Counted from the stretch's first letter, positions 27,304 through 37,570 are shown. The stretch is 64,000 nt of DNA from Candidatus Mycobacterium methanotrophicum (GCF_023515995.1 NZ_CP097320.1:4402001-4466000); one strand, 5' to 3'. The notes: generated by a model not told the origin, from the letters alone. Numbers and translations: made by a program.

Positions 27304-28227
27304 ATGGCGACCCTGGAGATCTTGCGCACGGGCCCGCTGGCGCTTATCCAGGACCTCGGACGAGTTGGCCTGGCCCATCTCGGTGTCACCCGATCGGGGG
27401 CCGCCGACCGCCGCTCGCACACCCTGGCCAACCGGCTGGTGGCCAACCCCGACGACCGCGCCACCATCGAGGTGACCTTCGGCGGCCTCTGGGCCCGAGT
27501 CCGCGGCGGTGCCGTCGACATCGCAGTCACTGGCGCTGACGCCGATCCGCGTGTGGACGGAAACTTATTCGGCTGCAACAGCATTCAGCATGTCCGCGAT
27601 GGCGGGGTGATCTCGCTGGGCACCCCACACGCTGGACTGCGCAGCTATCTGGCGGTGCGCGGCGGTATCGACGTGACACCCGTGCTGGATTCCCGCAGCT
27701 ATGACGTCATGTCGGCGATCGGCCCGTTGCCGCTACAACCGGGTGACGTCCTGCCGATCGGCGAACACACCGACGAGTATCCCGAACTCGACCAGGCTCC
27801 GGTGGCCCCGATCTCCGAGCATCTGGTGGAGCTGCTGGTGGCGCCCGGGCCGCGGGACGACTGGCTCGTCGATCCCGACGCCGTCGTACACACCATCTGG
27901 ATGGCTTCCGACCGCAGCGACCGAGTGGGTATGCGGCTGGAGGGACGCCCACTGCAGTACCGGTCGCCCGATCGGGTGTTGCCCAGCGAGGGAGCCACCC
28001 GCGGTGCGATCCAGGTACCGCCCAACGGCTTACCGGTGATCCTTGGTCCCGATCACCCGGTTACCGGTGGCTATCCGGTGGTCGGTGTGATCGCCGAGGA
28101 AGACATCGACAGGGTCGCGCAGGTCCGTCCCGGCCAATATCTGCGCCTGCACTGGTCGCGCCCACGGGCTGCGGGACCCTGTGGTTACGGCGCTTCAGCT
28201 CCGATGGCTTCGATGGTGGAGGGCTAG
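27304..28227 (+). CDS. pxpC: 5-oxoprolinase subunit C (allophanate hydrolase subunit 2 family)
   Basis: 307 residues from ATG 27304 with an AGGAGACC RBS, nine bases after the pxpB stop, so the two are one operon. Family blocks: [67 protein letters not shown] and the C-terminal [17 protein letters not shown]. The protein partners PxpB in cleaving 5-oxoproline and is cytosolic. It is followed after 21 bases by the aminoglycoside acetyltransferase gene. Length and motifs are normal. Confidence 0.9.
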   Translation: MATLEILRTGPLALIQDLGRVGLAHLGVTRSGAADRRSHTLANRLVANPDDRATIEVTFGGLWARVRGGAVDIAVTGADADPRVDGNLFGCNSIQHVRDGGVISLGTPHAGLRSYLAVRGGIDVTPVLDSRSYDVMSAIGPLPLQPGDVLPIGEHTDEYPELDQAPVAPISEHLVELLVAPGPRDDWLVDPDAVVHTIWMASDRSDRVGMRLEGRPLQYRSPDRVLPSEGATRGAIQVPPNGLPVILGPDHPVTGGYPVVGVIAEEDIDRVAQVRPGQYLRLHWSRPRAAGPCGYGASAPMASMVEG

Positions 28228-28239
28228 TCCAGCTGGTAA

Positions 28240-28791
<552 letters not shown>

Positions 28792-28842
28792 CGGTAATCA
28801 CTCGGTAATGCACCCGAAATCTGTCGGGCATACACACTTCAT

Positions 28843-30009
28843 ATGGGCCACCCAGCCGTGCCGCCACTTGCCGGCTATCGGGTGGCGGTCACCTCGGCAC
28901 GGCGCTCCTACGAGCTTTGCACCCTGCTGCGTCGCGACGGCGCCGCAGTCGATCACGCGGCGGCCATCACGATGGTCACGTTGTCCGACGATGACGAATT
29001 GCGCCGCAACACAGAAGCTTTGATCGCCAGTCCGCCCGACATAGTGCTCGCGACCACCGGTGTCGGATTTCGCGGCTGGCTCGCCGCCGCCGACGGATGG
29101 CAACTGGCCCGCCCGTTGACCGCGGCGTTGTCCGGCGCGCGGGCAATAGCCCGCGGAGCGAAGGCCACTGGCGCACTGCGCGCCGCCGGCCTGTCAGAGG
29201 AGTGGTCGCTGAAAACCGAGTCGTCGCGCGCGCTCGTCCAATACCTGCGGCAGTCCGGCATCGCGGGCGCTCGTATTGCCGTGCAACTGCACGCCGCGAC
29301 CGACGACTGGGATCCGTTTCCGGAATTTCTCGACGAGCTGCGCTCCGAGGGCGCCGACGTTGTGCCGATCCGGGTGTACCGGTGGAATCCGGTACCAGCA
29401 GGCGGCGACTTCGACCAGCTGGTTACGCAGATCACCCAACGACATTTCGACGCCGTGAGCTTCACCTCGGCGCCAGCGGTGGCAGCGACGCTGATGCGGG
29501 CCGCCGACCTAGGCATCTCCCACCGGCTACTCGACGCGCTGCGCGCCGATGTGCGGGCAATGTGCATCGGACCGGTCACCGCACAGCCGTTGGCACGCCT
29601 AGGGGTTCCCAGCTCGTCACCGCAACGAATGCGATTGGCAGCGCTGGCCAGGCATATCGCCGAGGAGCTGCCCGTGCTGCAGTCACGCACGCTGCAGGCG
29701 GCCGGTCACCGTGTCGAGATCCGAGGCTCCTACGTGGTGGTTGACGGCGCGCCCCAGTCGGTCTCCCCGGCCGCGGTGGCGATTCTGCGCGCATTGGCGC
29801 ACCGTCCCGGCGTCGTGGTCGGCCGCCGGGAACTGCTGCGCACTCTGCCGGGCAGCGCCCACGACCCTCACGCCGTGGACACCGCGGTGCTGCGCCTACG
29901 AAAAGCGTTGGGTGACAGGAATATTGTCGCGACTGTCGTGAAACGTGGTTACCGGTTGGCCGTTGACGACAGCGTCGACGCGGCAACTTCTCTGAGGCCG
30001 TTCGCTTAG
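28843..30009 (+). CDS. HemD-like (uroporphyrinogen-III synthase) domain fused to OmpR-type winged helix
   Basis: 388 residues, similar to Rv0260c (381). Residues about 10-270 form a HemD-like two-lobed domain: YRVAVTSARRSYELCTLLRR, ATTGVGFRGWLAAADGW, FTSAPAVAATLMRAADLG and AMCIGPVTAQPLARLGV. Residues about 290-378 are an OmpR/PhoB-type DNA-binding domain: SPAAVAILRALAHRPGVVVG, RRELLRTLPGSAHDPHAVDT and LRKALGDRNIVATVVKRGYR. There is no receiver domain. In M. tuberculosis this orphan regulator lies among nitrite/nitrate genes (narK3, nirBD) and cobalamin genes; none of these follow here. The HemD part may sense a tetrapyrrole (inference). ATG 28843 is the only good start. Confidence 0.85.
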   Translation: MGHPAVPPLAGYRVAVTSARRSYELCTLLRRDGAAVDHAAAITMVTLSDDDELRRNTEALIASPPDIVLATTGVGFRGWLAAADGWQLARPLTAALSGARAIARGAKATGALRAAGLSEEWSLKTESSRALVQYLRQSGIAGARIAVQLHAATDDWDPFPEFLDELRSEGADVVPIRVYRWNPVPAGGDFDQLVTQITQRHFDAVSFTSAPAVAATLMRAADLGISHRLLDALRADVRAMCIGPVTAQPLARLGVPSSSPQRMRLAALARHIAEELPVLQSRTLQAAGHRVEIRGSYVVVDGAPQSVSPAAVAILRALAHRPGVVVGRRELLRTLPGSAHDPHAVDTAVLRLRKALGDRNIVATVVKRGYRLAVDDSVDAATSLRPFA

Positions 30010-30187
30010 ACCGAATCGCCAGCTGACGCTCAAGCGTGGCCGACTCGTGTTTGTCCCGGTAGGCCGGCAAGCGTCGGCAGCCCAGCGGTGCGTACAAACA
30101 GCGCCTTCGGGCGCGGACATCGTCCCAGTCGCGGCCCGCTGCGACGATCCGCTCGACCCAGCGGGCCGGGATCTGCGGCAGCGCCAC
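30010..30187 (-). pseudogene. Possible gene remnant at a synteny breakpoint
   Basis: A minus-strand frame from GTG 30187 encodes ALPQIPARWVERIVAAGRDW, then DDVRARRRCLYAPLGCRRLP and AYRDKHESATLERQ, which looks like natural protein sequence. It then runs antisense into the HemD-OmpR gene. I do not recognise it. It lies where, in the M. tuberculosis order, the nir/cob/PPE block would be, so it may be the leftover end of a deleted gene. Confidence 0.22.
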
Positions 30188-30274
30188 CCGCGCCCGCCCC
30201 GAGCAGCCCGCGGGCTGGATATTATCGGTTTGCCGTACTGTGATTTATGACACGTTCACTTCCAGGGAGATCCG

Positions 30275-30571
30275 TTGTCCAGCGCTACTGAACTCGCCGA
30301 ACTGCACGCGCTCATCGGTGGCCTGCGGCGGTGCGTGACGTCGTTGAGTTCCCGCTATCGCGATGCTCCGGCGGTGCGTCGCGTGGTCAACGATGTCCAG
30401 CGGATCCTCAACGACGTTGAGCTGCTAGACATCGACGCCGGTGAGTTGGATCTGGCCCGGCACATCCTGGAGGAACCGGCGGAGAAAATCGCCATCCCCG
30501 ACACCCAGTACGACGCCGAGTTCTGGCGTGATGCCGACGACGAGGGTGTGGGCGGCTATGGCCGTTCTTGA
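30275..30571 (+). CDS. Small conserved protein, Rv0250c-like, upstream of sdh1
   Basis: A 98-residue protein starting at TTG 30275 with an AGGGAGA RBS. It matches Rv0250c (97 residues) in its blocks SSATELAELHALIGGLRRCV, RILNDVELLDIDAGELDL and the very conserved tail EKIAIPDTQYDAEFWRDADD. The N-terminal half is predicted helical and the C-terminal tail acidic and aromatic. No catalytic motif is present. It leads into the succinate dehydrogenase Sdh1 operon with a 74-base gap, and in mycobacteria it keeps this position, suggesting an accessory or assembly role (inference). Confidence 0.85.
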   Translation: MSSATELAELHALIGGLRRCVTSLSSRYRDAPAVRRVVNDVQRILNDVELLDIDAGELDLARHILEEPAEKIAIPDTQYDAEFWRDADDEGVGGYGRS

Positions 30572-30645
30572 TTTCCCCCCGCGATGCTGCGCGATGTTCG
30601 CTGTGGGTACTCTGCGACGAGGCCACGCGAAGAGGATCCCAATAG

Positions 30646-31467
30646 ATGAGCGCACCCACGGCGGACCGTCCTGCCACCGGAGTTTTTTCACCCACCCGTG
30701 CACAGCTGGGCCAACGCACACTACGTACTGACCGGTGGTGGCAGGCACCGCTGCTGACTGACCTGGGGCTTGCCGCTTTCTTGCTCTACGGCTTCGTCCG
30801 GGCGATGTGGGGCAGCGCGTACTGGGTCGACAAGTACCACTACCTGACGCCGTTCTACTCGCCCTGCGTCAGCGCCTCCTGCGCACCCGGCGCCAGTCAC
30901 CTGGGCGTCTGGTTCGGCCACTTCCCGTGGTGGATTCCGTTGGGCAGCCTGGTGCTGCCGTTTCTGCTCGGCTTTCGAATCACCTGCTACTACTACCGCC
31001 GGGCCTACTACCGTTCGGTCTGGCAGTCCCCACCGGGATGCGCTGTGGCAGAACCGCATTCGATCTACACCGGTGAAACTCGACTGCCGCTGATTATCCA
31101 GAACAGTCACCGCTACTTCTTTTACGTCGCGGTGGTCGTCTCGCTGATCAACACCTACGATGCCATCAAGGCCTTCCATTCGCCGTCGGGTTTCGGTTTC
31201 GGTTTGGGCAACGTCATTCTCGTCACAAACGTGGTCCTGCTGTGGATCTACACGTTGTCCTGTCACTCCTGCCGGCATGTCATCGGCGGTCGGCTCAAGC
31301 ACTTCTCGAAGCACCCGATCCGCTACTGGTTGTGGACCCAGGTCAGCGCCATCAATACCAAGCACATGCAATGGGCGTGGATCACGTTGGGCACCCTCGT
31401 ACTCACCGATTTTTACGTCATGCTGGTGGCCAGTGGCACCATGCCAGACTTGAGATTCATTGGCTGA
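30646..31467 (+). CDS. sdhC: Succinate dehydrogenase Sdh1 membrane anchor subunit
   Basis: 273 residues, identical in length to Rv0249c as I recall. It has about five membrane helices: LLTDLGLAAFLLYGFVRAMW, WIPLGSLVLPFLLGFRITC, YFFYVAVVVSLINTY, ILVTNVVLLWIYTLSC and WITLGTLVLTDFYVMLV. His residues near helices (SHRYFFY, SCHSCRHVIG) are candidate heme ligands. It anchors the SdhA/SdhB pair and passes electrons to menaquinone. It is the first gene of the sdhCAB series, ATG 30646. Confidence 0.9.
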   Translation: MSAPTADRPATGVFSPTRAQLGQRTLRTDRWWQAPLLTDLGLAAFLLYGFVRAMWGSAYWVDKYHYLTPFYSPCVSASCAPGASHLGVWFGHFPWWIPLGSLVLPFLLGFRITCYYYRRAYYRSVWQSPPGCAVAEPHSIYTGETRLPLIIQNSHRYFFYVAVVVSLINTYDAIKAFHSPSGFGFGLGNVILVTNVVLLWIYTLSCHSCRHVIGGRLKHFSKHPIRYWLWTQVSAINTKHMQWAWITLGTLVLTDFYVMLVASGTMPDLRFIG

Positions 31468-31506
31468 CAGGCCAATTCATTACAGCAAAGGGTTGAGTGA
31501 GGTTTC

Positions 31507-33420
31507 ATGACTGAGGTCGAACGGCACTCCTACGATGTGGTCGTGCTCGGTGCCGGTGGCGCGGGTTTGCGAGCGGTCATCGAGGCACGCGAGCGCGGCC
31601 TGAAGGTCGCGGTGGTGTGCAAGTCGCTGTTCGGCAAGGCGCACACGGTGATGGCCGAGGGCGGCGCAGCGGCGGCGATGGGTAATGTCAACTCGAAAGA
31701 CAATTGGCAGACCCACTTCGGCGACACCATGCGCGGTGGGAAATTCTTGAACAACTGGCGGATGGCCGAACTGCATGCCAAGGAGTCGCCGGACCGGGTC
31801 TGGGAACTGGAGACTTACGGCGCGCTGTTGGACCGCACCAAGGACGGCAAGATCAGCCAGCGCAACTTCGGCGGACACACCTATCCGCGGCTGGCCCACG
31901 TCGGTGACCGCACCGGCCTGGAGTTGATCCGCTCGCTGCAGCAGAAGATCGTCTCGCTGCAACAAGAGGATTACGCCGAACTCGGCGACTACGACGCGCG
32001 GATCAAGGTGTTCGCCGAATGCACGATCACAGAGTTGCTCAAAGACGGGGATGCGATCGCCGGAGCGTTCGGGTATTGGCGGGAAAGCGGCCGGTTCGTT
32101 GTGTTCGAGGCCCCGGCGGTGGTGTTGGCCACCGGCGGGATCGGCAAGTCGTTCAAGGTGACGTCGAACTCCTGGGAGTACACCGGCGACGGGCACGCGC
32201 TGGCGCTGCGGGCCGGCGCGACGCTGATCAACATGGAGTTCGTCCAGTTCCACCCGACCGGGATGGTGTGGCCACCCAGCGTGAAGGGGCTTCTGGTCAC
32301 CGAGAGTGTGCGCGGCGACGGTGGAGCGCTGAAGAACTCCGACGGCAGCCGGTTCATGTTTGACTACATCCCGCCGGTGTTCAAGGGCCAGTACGCCGAG
32401 ACTCAAGAAGAGGCCGACGCGTGGCTGCACGACAACGACAACAACCGGCGCACCCCCGACCTGCTCCCCCGCGACGAGGTCGCCCGGGCGATCACCTCCG
32501 AGGTCAAGGCCGGTCGCGGCACGCCGCACGGCGGGGTCTACCTCGATATCGCCTCGCGTCGATCACCCGAAGACATCCTGAGGTTGCTGCCGTCGATGTA
32601 CCACCAGTTCATGGAGCTCGCCGGGGTGGATATCACCAAAGAGCCGATGGAAGTCGGACCGACCTGCCACTACGTGATGGGCGGTGTCGAGGTCGACCCC
32701 GACACCGGTGCCGCGAAGGTCGCCGGCCTGTTCGCCGCCGGGGAGTGCTCCGGCGGCATGCACGGCTCCAATCGGCTGGGCGGCAACTCGCTGTCGGACC
32801 TGCTGGTGTTCGGCCGGCGCGCTGGCCTCGGCGCCGCCGACTACGTGCGGGGCCTGCGCAGCCGCCCGACCATCTCCACCGAGGCCGTCGACGCCGCCGC
32901 CAAGCTGGCGCTCGAGCCGTTCGAAGGACCCAAAGACGGTTCCTCCGCGGAGAATCCGTACAAACTGCAGATCGACCTGCAGGACACGATGAACGAGTTG
33001 GTCGGGATCATCCGTAAGGCCGACGAGATCTCCGAGGCGCTGTCGCGGCTGGAGGAGTTGCGCACCCGGTTCACCAAACTGCAGGTCGAAGGGCATCGCC
33101 AGTACAACCCGGGATGGAATCTGGCCATCGACCTTCGCAATATGCTGATGGTCAGCGAATGCGTGGCCCGGGCAGCGTTGGAGCGAACCGAAAGCCGCGG
33201 CGGCCACACCCGTGACGACCATCCGGCGATGGAAGCGACATGGCGCAACATTCTGCTGGTGTGCCGGGCAGAGGGCGACACCGCTGTTCCGCACGTCAGC
33301 GTCCACCGTCAGGAGCAGGTTGCCATGCGGCCGGACTTGCTGGAGCTCTTCGAGATCTCCGAGCTGGAGAACTACTACACCGACCAAGAGCTGGCCGAGC
33401 ATCCAGGACGGAGAAGCTAA
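31507..33420 (+). CDS. sdhA: Succinate dehydrogenase Sdh1 flavoprotein subunit
   Basis: 637 residues, near the 646 of Rv0248c. The FAD dinucleotide fold is YDVVVLGAGGAGLRAVIEA; the covalent-FAD His lies in NFGGHTYPRLAHVGDRTG; active-site segments are FVQFHPTGM and SVRGDGGALKNSDG; GGMHGSNRLGGNSLSDLLVF closes the FAD site. It oxidises succinate to fumarate at the cytosolic face. The stop is directly followed by the sdhB start with no gap, indicating tight coupling. Sdh1 is one of two mycobacterial succinate dehydrogenases and is favoured under ample carbon and oxygen (literature). Confidence 0.94.
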   Translation: MTEVERHSYDVVVLGAGGAGLRAVIEARERGLKVAVVCKSLFGKAHTVMAEGGAAAAMGNVNSKDNWQTHFGDTMRGGKFLNNWRMAELHAKESPDRVWELETYGALLDRTKDGKISQRNFGGHTYPRLAHVGDRTGLELIRSLQQKIVSLQQEDYAELGDYDARIKVFAECTITELLKDGDAIAGAFGYWRESGRFVVFEAPAVVLATGGIGKSFKVTSNSWEYTGDGHALALRAGATLINMEFVQFHPTGMVWPPSVKGLLVTESVRGDGGALKNSDGSRFMFDYIPPVFKGQYAETQEEADAWLHDNDNNRRTPDLLPRDEVARAITSEVKAGRGTPHGGVYLDIASRRSPEDILRLLPSMYHQFMELAGVDITKEPMEVGPTCHYVMGGVEVDPDTGAAKVAGLFAAGECSGGMHGSNRLGGNSLSDLLVFGRRAGLGAADYVRGLRSRPTISTEAVDAAAKLALEPFEGPKDGSSAENPYKLQIDLQDTMNELVGIIRKADEISEALSRLEELRTRFTKLQVEGHRQYNPGWNLAIDLRNMLMVSECVARAALERTESRGGHTRDDHPAMEATWRNILLVCRAEGDTAVPHVSVHRQEQVAMRPDLLELFEISELENYYTDQELAEHPGRRS

Positions 33421-34167
33421 ATGACGTACAACGCGACCATGCGGGTGTGGCGCGGCGACGGGAGCGGCGGCGCGCTGCAGGACTTCACCGTCGACGTCAA
33501 CGAGGGCGAGGTGGTGCTCGACGTCATCCACCGGCTGCAGCAGACCCAGACCCCTGACCTCGCGGTGCGGTGGAACTGCAAGGCCGGCAAGTGCGGATCG
33601 TGCTCGGCGGAGATCAACGGCAGGCCGCGACTGATGTGTATGACGCGGATGTCGACTTTCGCCGAGGGCGAAGTTGTCACCGTGACACCGATACGGACCT
33701 TCCCGTTGATCCGCGATCTGGTCACCGACGTGTCGTTCAACTACGTGAAGGCGCGTGAGATCCCGTCGTTCGCGCCACCCAAGGGCCTGCAGCCCGGCGA
33801 GTACCGGATGGCACAGAAAGACGTCAACCGTTCCCAGGAGTTCCGCAAGTGCATCGAATGCTTCCTGTGCCAAAACGTCTGCCACGTGATCCGTGACCAC
33901 GAGGAGAACAAAGAGGCATTCGCCGGCCCGCGCTACCTGATGCGCATCGCAGAGTTGGAGATGCATCCGCTGGACACGCTGGACCGGCGCAACCAGGCGC
34001 AGGAAGAGCACGGCCTCGGGTATTGCAACATCACCAAGTGCTGTACCGAAGTCTGCCCCGAGCACATCAAGATCACCGACAACGCTCTGATCCCGATGAA
34101 GGAACGCGTCGCCGACCGCAAATACGATCCCGTGGTGTGGTTGGGCAACAAATTGTTCCGTCGGTAA
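33421..34167 (+). CDS. sdhB: Succinate dehydrogenase Sdh1 iron-sulfur subunit
   Basis: 248 residues, the same as Rv0247c. Cysteine motifs are in standard order: the [2Fe-2S] set CKAGKCGSCSAEINGRPRLM-C, then CIECFLCQNVCH and CNITKCCTEVCPEHI for the [4Fe-4S] and [3Fe-4S] clusters. It transfers electrons from SdhA FADH2 to quinone bound at SdhC. It starts at the base after the sdhA stop. All ligand cysteines are present. Confidence 0.94.
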   Translation: MTYNATMRVWRGDGSGGALQDFTVDVNEGEVVLDVIHRLQQTQTPDLAVRWNCKAGKCGSCSAEINGRPRLMCMTRMSTFAEGEVVTVTPIRTFPLIRDLVTDVSFNYVKAREIPSFAPPKGLQPGEYRMAQKDVNRSQEFRKCIECFLCQNVCHVIRDHEENKEAFAGPRYLMRIAELEMHPLDTLDRRNQAQEEHGLGYCNITKCCTEVCPEHIKITDNALIPMKERVADRKYDPVVWLGNKLFRR

Positions 34168-34263
34168 CCAGCCGCAGGTGTTAGCCTCCGGGTGATCCGG
34201 GTATCCGACCGGGTGCCCGAAGTGAGCGGGGTTGGCGGCCCCGCCCTACGATCCCGAAAGGCG

Positions 34264-34431
34264 ATGGCCATGGCTTTAGAACAATCCGCCAGCATCAGCG
34301 ACATTCGATCGGCGATCCGCGAACTGTCGCTGCGCGCGGACATTGCACGCAAGGAGGGCCGGGAGCAAGACGCTGCGGAACTCGAGCGTCGCGCCCAGGC
34401 TTACCGAGAGGAACTCAGCAAGCGCCCCTGA
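34264..34431 (+). CDS. Small helical protein after sdhB, unknown function
   Basis: 55 residues from ATG 34264 (MAMALEQSASISDIR), preceded by GAAAGG. The body SAIRELSLRADIARKEGREQ and DAAELERRAQAYREELSKRP is strongly amphipathic, charged and probably one long helix or a helical hairpin. The longer frame from 34192 begins without an RBS. I do not recognise a family; similar short helical ORFs are common downstream of mycobacterial metabolic operons. Its stop is adjacent to the stop of the convergent flavin reductase. Confidence 0.5.
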   Translation: MAMALEQSASISDIRSAIRELSLRADIARKEGREQDAAELERRAQAYREELSKRP

Positions 34432-34926
<495 letters not shown>

Positions 34927-34961
34927 TCATTCGCATCGATGGGAGTTATGCAGTACTGACC

Positions 34962-35168
34962 CTACCCGCCCGATGAGTCGCCATGCGCGGCGGCGACGTC
35001 GGGGTGGGCCCGCAACCTGCTCTTCCAGGCGTTGCGGCCGTAGACCGCGAAGACGGGATCGGACGGGTCGGCGCCGGGCTCGAGCGCGCCGCCGCGCGCT
35101 GACGTTCCGGCAGTTGGCCCGGAAGGGCGGCGCAAGTCCACTCCCGGTAGCCCAGTGACCGCCGGCAC
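34962..35168 (-). CDS. Possible small protein or remnant upstream of the flavin reductase gene
   Basis: A 68-residue minus-strand frame from GTG 35168 ends 41 bases before the flavin reductase. Its C-terminal half, GADPSDPVFAVYGRNAWKSR and LRAHPDVAAAHGD, looks protein-like, while the N-terminal half is low complexity. No RBS is clear and two overlapping frames are also open, so this could be a fossil C-terminus. It is listed because the 457-base gap otherwise holds only the fadE5 promoter. Confidence 0.25.
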   Translation of the reverse strand: MPAVTGLPGVDLRRPSGPTAGTSARGGALEPGADPSDPVFAVYGRNAWKSRLRAHPDVAAAHGDSSGG

Positions 35169-35232
35169 AGTTGCGATCTATCCATCGTCGGCGCAGGTAA
35201 ACAGCTATGCCACCGTCCCAATCGGCGCGGAC

Positions 35233-35328
35233 CCAACTAGTTGGTTAATTAGACAATGAAATTTAGCCCACACTCGGTTGCGTCCGGTTACTGATGGGTA
35301 TAGTTTAGCGGTGTTACTGGTGGGTAAC
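35233..35328 (+). promoter_or_regulatory. fadE5 promoter with repeated GTTACTGRTGGGTA elements
   Basis: GTTACTGATGGGTA (35287-35300) and GTTACTGGTGGGTA (35313-35326) are a 14-base direct repeat with one mismatch, 26 bases apart. The second extends to GTTACTGGTGGGTAAC, an inverted repeat with GTTAC/GTAAC arms. A perfect palindrome CCAACTAGTTGG lies upstream at 35233-35244. A possible -10 element TATAGT (35299-35304) overlaps the first repeat. The arrangement suggests repression by a TetR-type acyl-responsive regulator (inference). Confidence 0.45.
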
Positions 35329-35377
35329 TTAGCCTTTAGTACCCAACCAAAGTGGCGTTCTCATCGAGGAGGAACCA

Positions 35378-37213
35378 GTGAGCCACTATAAGAGCAACGT
35401 CCGCGACCAAGTATTCAACTTGTTTGAGGTCTTCGACGTTGACAAGTCGTTCGGCGAAGGCGCGTTCAGCGATCTAGACGCCGACACCGTCCGCGAAATG
35501 CTGACCGAGATGAGCCGACTGGCCGAAGGCCCGGTCGCCGCGTCTTTCGTCGACGCAGACCGCAATCCCCCGGTCTTCGACCCCGAGACGCATTCGGTGG
35601 CGCTGCCCGAGAGCCTCAAAGAGTCGGTACGTGCGGTCATCGAAGCCGGGTGGGACAAAGTCGGCCTCGACGAGGCGCTGGGTGGCATGCCAATGCCCAA
35701 GTCCGTCCTGTGGGCGCTGCACGAGCATCTGCTCGGCGCCAACCCGGCGGTGTGGATGTACGCCGGCGGCGCCGGGTTCGCCCAGATCTTCTACCACCTG
35801 GGCACTGAAGAGCAGCAGAAGTGGGCCGTGCTGGCCGCCGAGCGCGGCTGGGGCGCCACCATGGTGCTCACCGAGCCGGACGCCGGCTCGGACGTCGGCG
35901 CTGCCCGCACCAAGGCAGTCCGGCAAGACGACGGCTCCTGGCACATCGACGGCGTGAAGCGGTTCATCACCTCGGCGGACTCCGGCGACCTCTTCGAGAA
36001 CATCTTCCACCTGGTGCTGGCCCGTCCCGAGGGCGCCGGGCCGGGCACTAAAGGCCTGTCGCTGTTCTTCGTGCCCAAGTTCCTGTTCGACTTCGAGACC
36101 GGCGAGCCTGGTGAGCGCAACGGCGTCTTCGTCACCAACGTCGAGCACAAGATGGGCCTGAAGGCCTCGGCCACCTGTGAACTGGCCTTCGGTCTGCACG
36201 GCGTTCCGGCCAAGGGCTGGCTGGTCGGCGAGGTGCACAACGGCATCGCGCAGATGTTCGAGGTCATCGAGCAGGCCCGAATGATGGTCGGCACCAAGGC
36301 CATCGCGACGCTGTCCACCGGCTACCTCAACGCTCTGGCTTACGCCAAGGAGCGCGTGCAGGGCGCCGACCTGACCCAGATGACCGACAAGACCGCGCCG
36401 CGGGTCACCATCACGCATCACCCCGACGTGCGTCGCAGCCTGATGACCCAGAAGGCCTACGCGGAGGGTTTGCGTGCGCTGTACACCTACACCTCGACCT
36501 ACCAGGACGAGGCGGTGGCCAAGGCCGTACACGGTGTGGACGCCGACTTGGCGGTCCGGGTCAACGACTTGATGCTTCCGGTGGTCAAGGGTGTCGGCTC
36601 CGAGCAGGCCTACGCCAAGCTCACCGAAAGCCTGCAGACCTTCGGTGGGTCCGGCTTCTTGCAGGACTACCCGATCGAGCAGTACATCCGCGACGCCAAG
36701 ATCGACTCGCTCTACGAGGGCACCACGGCCATCCAGGCGCAGGACTTCTTCTTCCGGAAGATTGTCCGCGACAAGGGTGTTGCGCTGGCCCACGTGTCAG
36801 GGCAGATCGAGGAGTTCCTCAAGAACGAGTCCGGCAACGGGCGGCTGAAGGCCGAGCGTGCGCTGCTGGCCACCGCCCTGGCCGACGTGCAGGCGATGGC
36901 AGCGACGCTGACCGGCTACCTGATGGCCGCCCAAGACGACATCGCCAGCATCTACAAGGTAGGCCTGGGCTCGGTGCGCTTCCTGATGAGTGTCGGCGAC
37001 CTGGTCATCGGCTGGCTGCTACAGCGCCAGGCCGCGGTGGCCCTGGAGACGCTCGACGCCGGTGTCAGCGACGCCGACCGGGCCTTCTACGAGGGCAAGA
37101 TCGCGCTCGCCTCGTTCTTCGCGAAGAACTTCCTTCCGCTGTTGACCAGCACCCGCCAGGTGTTGGACACGATCGACAACGAGATCATGGAGCTCGACGA
37201 AGCCGCCTTCTAG
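35378..37213 (+). CDS. fadE5: Acyl-CoA dehydrogenase FadE5
   Basis: 611 residues, the same length as FadE5 (Rv0244c). GTG 35378 has a GAGGAGGAA RBS. The ACAD core has [35 protein letters not shown] and [15 protein letters not shown]. The catalytic-Glu region is [22 protein letters not shown]-terminal extension of about 130 residues ([20 protein letters not shown] onward) is typical of this 600-residue class. FadE5 oxidises acyl-CoAs of wide chain length and clusters with fadA2, fabG4 and htdX. A strong hairpin terminator follows. Confidence 0.93.
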   Translation: MSHYKSNVRDQVFNLFEVFDVDKSFGEGAFSDLDADTVREMLTEMSRLAEGPVAASFVDADRNPPVFDPETHSVALPESLKESVRAVIEAGWDKVGLDEALGGMPMPKSVLWALHEHLLGANPAVWMYAGGAGFAQIFYHLGTEEQQKWAVLAAERGWGATMVLTEPDAGSDVGAARTKAVRQDDGSWHIDGVKRFITSADSGDLFENIFHLVLARPEGAGPGTKGLSLFFVPKFLFDFETGEPGERNGVFVTNVEHKMGLKASATCELAFGLHGVPAKGWLVGEVHNGIAQMFEVIEQARMMVGTKAIATLSTGYLNALAYAKERVQGADLTQMTDKTAPRVTITHHPDVRRSLMTQKAYAEGLRALYTYTSTYQDEAVAKAVHGVDADLAVRVNDLMLPVVKGVGSEQAYAKLTESLQTFGGSGFLQDYPIEQYIRDAKIDSLYEGTTAIQAQDFFFRKIVRDKGVALAHVSGQIEEFLKNESGNGRLKAERALLATALADVQAMAATLTGYLMAAQDDIASIYKVGLGSVRFLMSVGDLVIGWLLQRQAAVALETLDAGVSDADRAFYEGKIALASFFAKNFLPLLTSTRQVLDTIDNEIMELDEAAF

Positions 37214-37255
37214 CCCGACGAGGCAGTCCCGCGCAAGCGGGAGGCGCCCCCGGCA

Positions 37256-37290
37256 AAGGCCCCCCGTTCCATTGTGAAATGGGGGGCCTT
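37256..37290 (+). terminator. fadE5 terminator hairpin
   Basis: AAGGCCCCCC (37256-37265) pairs perfectly with GGGGGGCCTT (37281-37290), loop 15 bases, 43 bases after the fadE5 stop. The remaining sequence up to the fadA2 stop (37291-37570) holds nothing that I can support. Confidence 0.75.
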
Positions 37291-37570
37291 GCGTCTGCTG
37301 GCGCCCGGAAAGCTCTGGCCCGACAGGACTTTGCGCTACTGGGCCCGATCCGCTACTGGGCCCGATCATGGAAGAGCCTCAGCCAGGCAGCAGCCGCCGC
37401 GGGATCCCAGGTTCCGCCGGCGGGCCCAGACCAGGCTGGCGGCCGATCAAGGAAGCCCCGCGCTGTCATCGGGTCGGGGGTCGGACAACAGCACGGAGCT
37501 ATCCAACTCGTCGGATACCCGCAGGGTGTTGTTACTAAACGGCGCCGACCGCCCGCGCCGGACTCGCGTA

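Noticed and set aside
32563-34065. A 500-residue minus-strand open frame opposite sdhA/sdhB
   Set aside because: Antisense shadow of two well-supported genes with no family resemblance.
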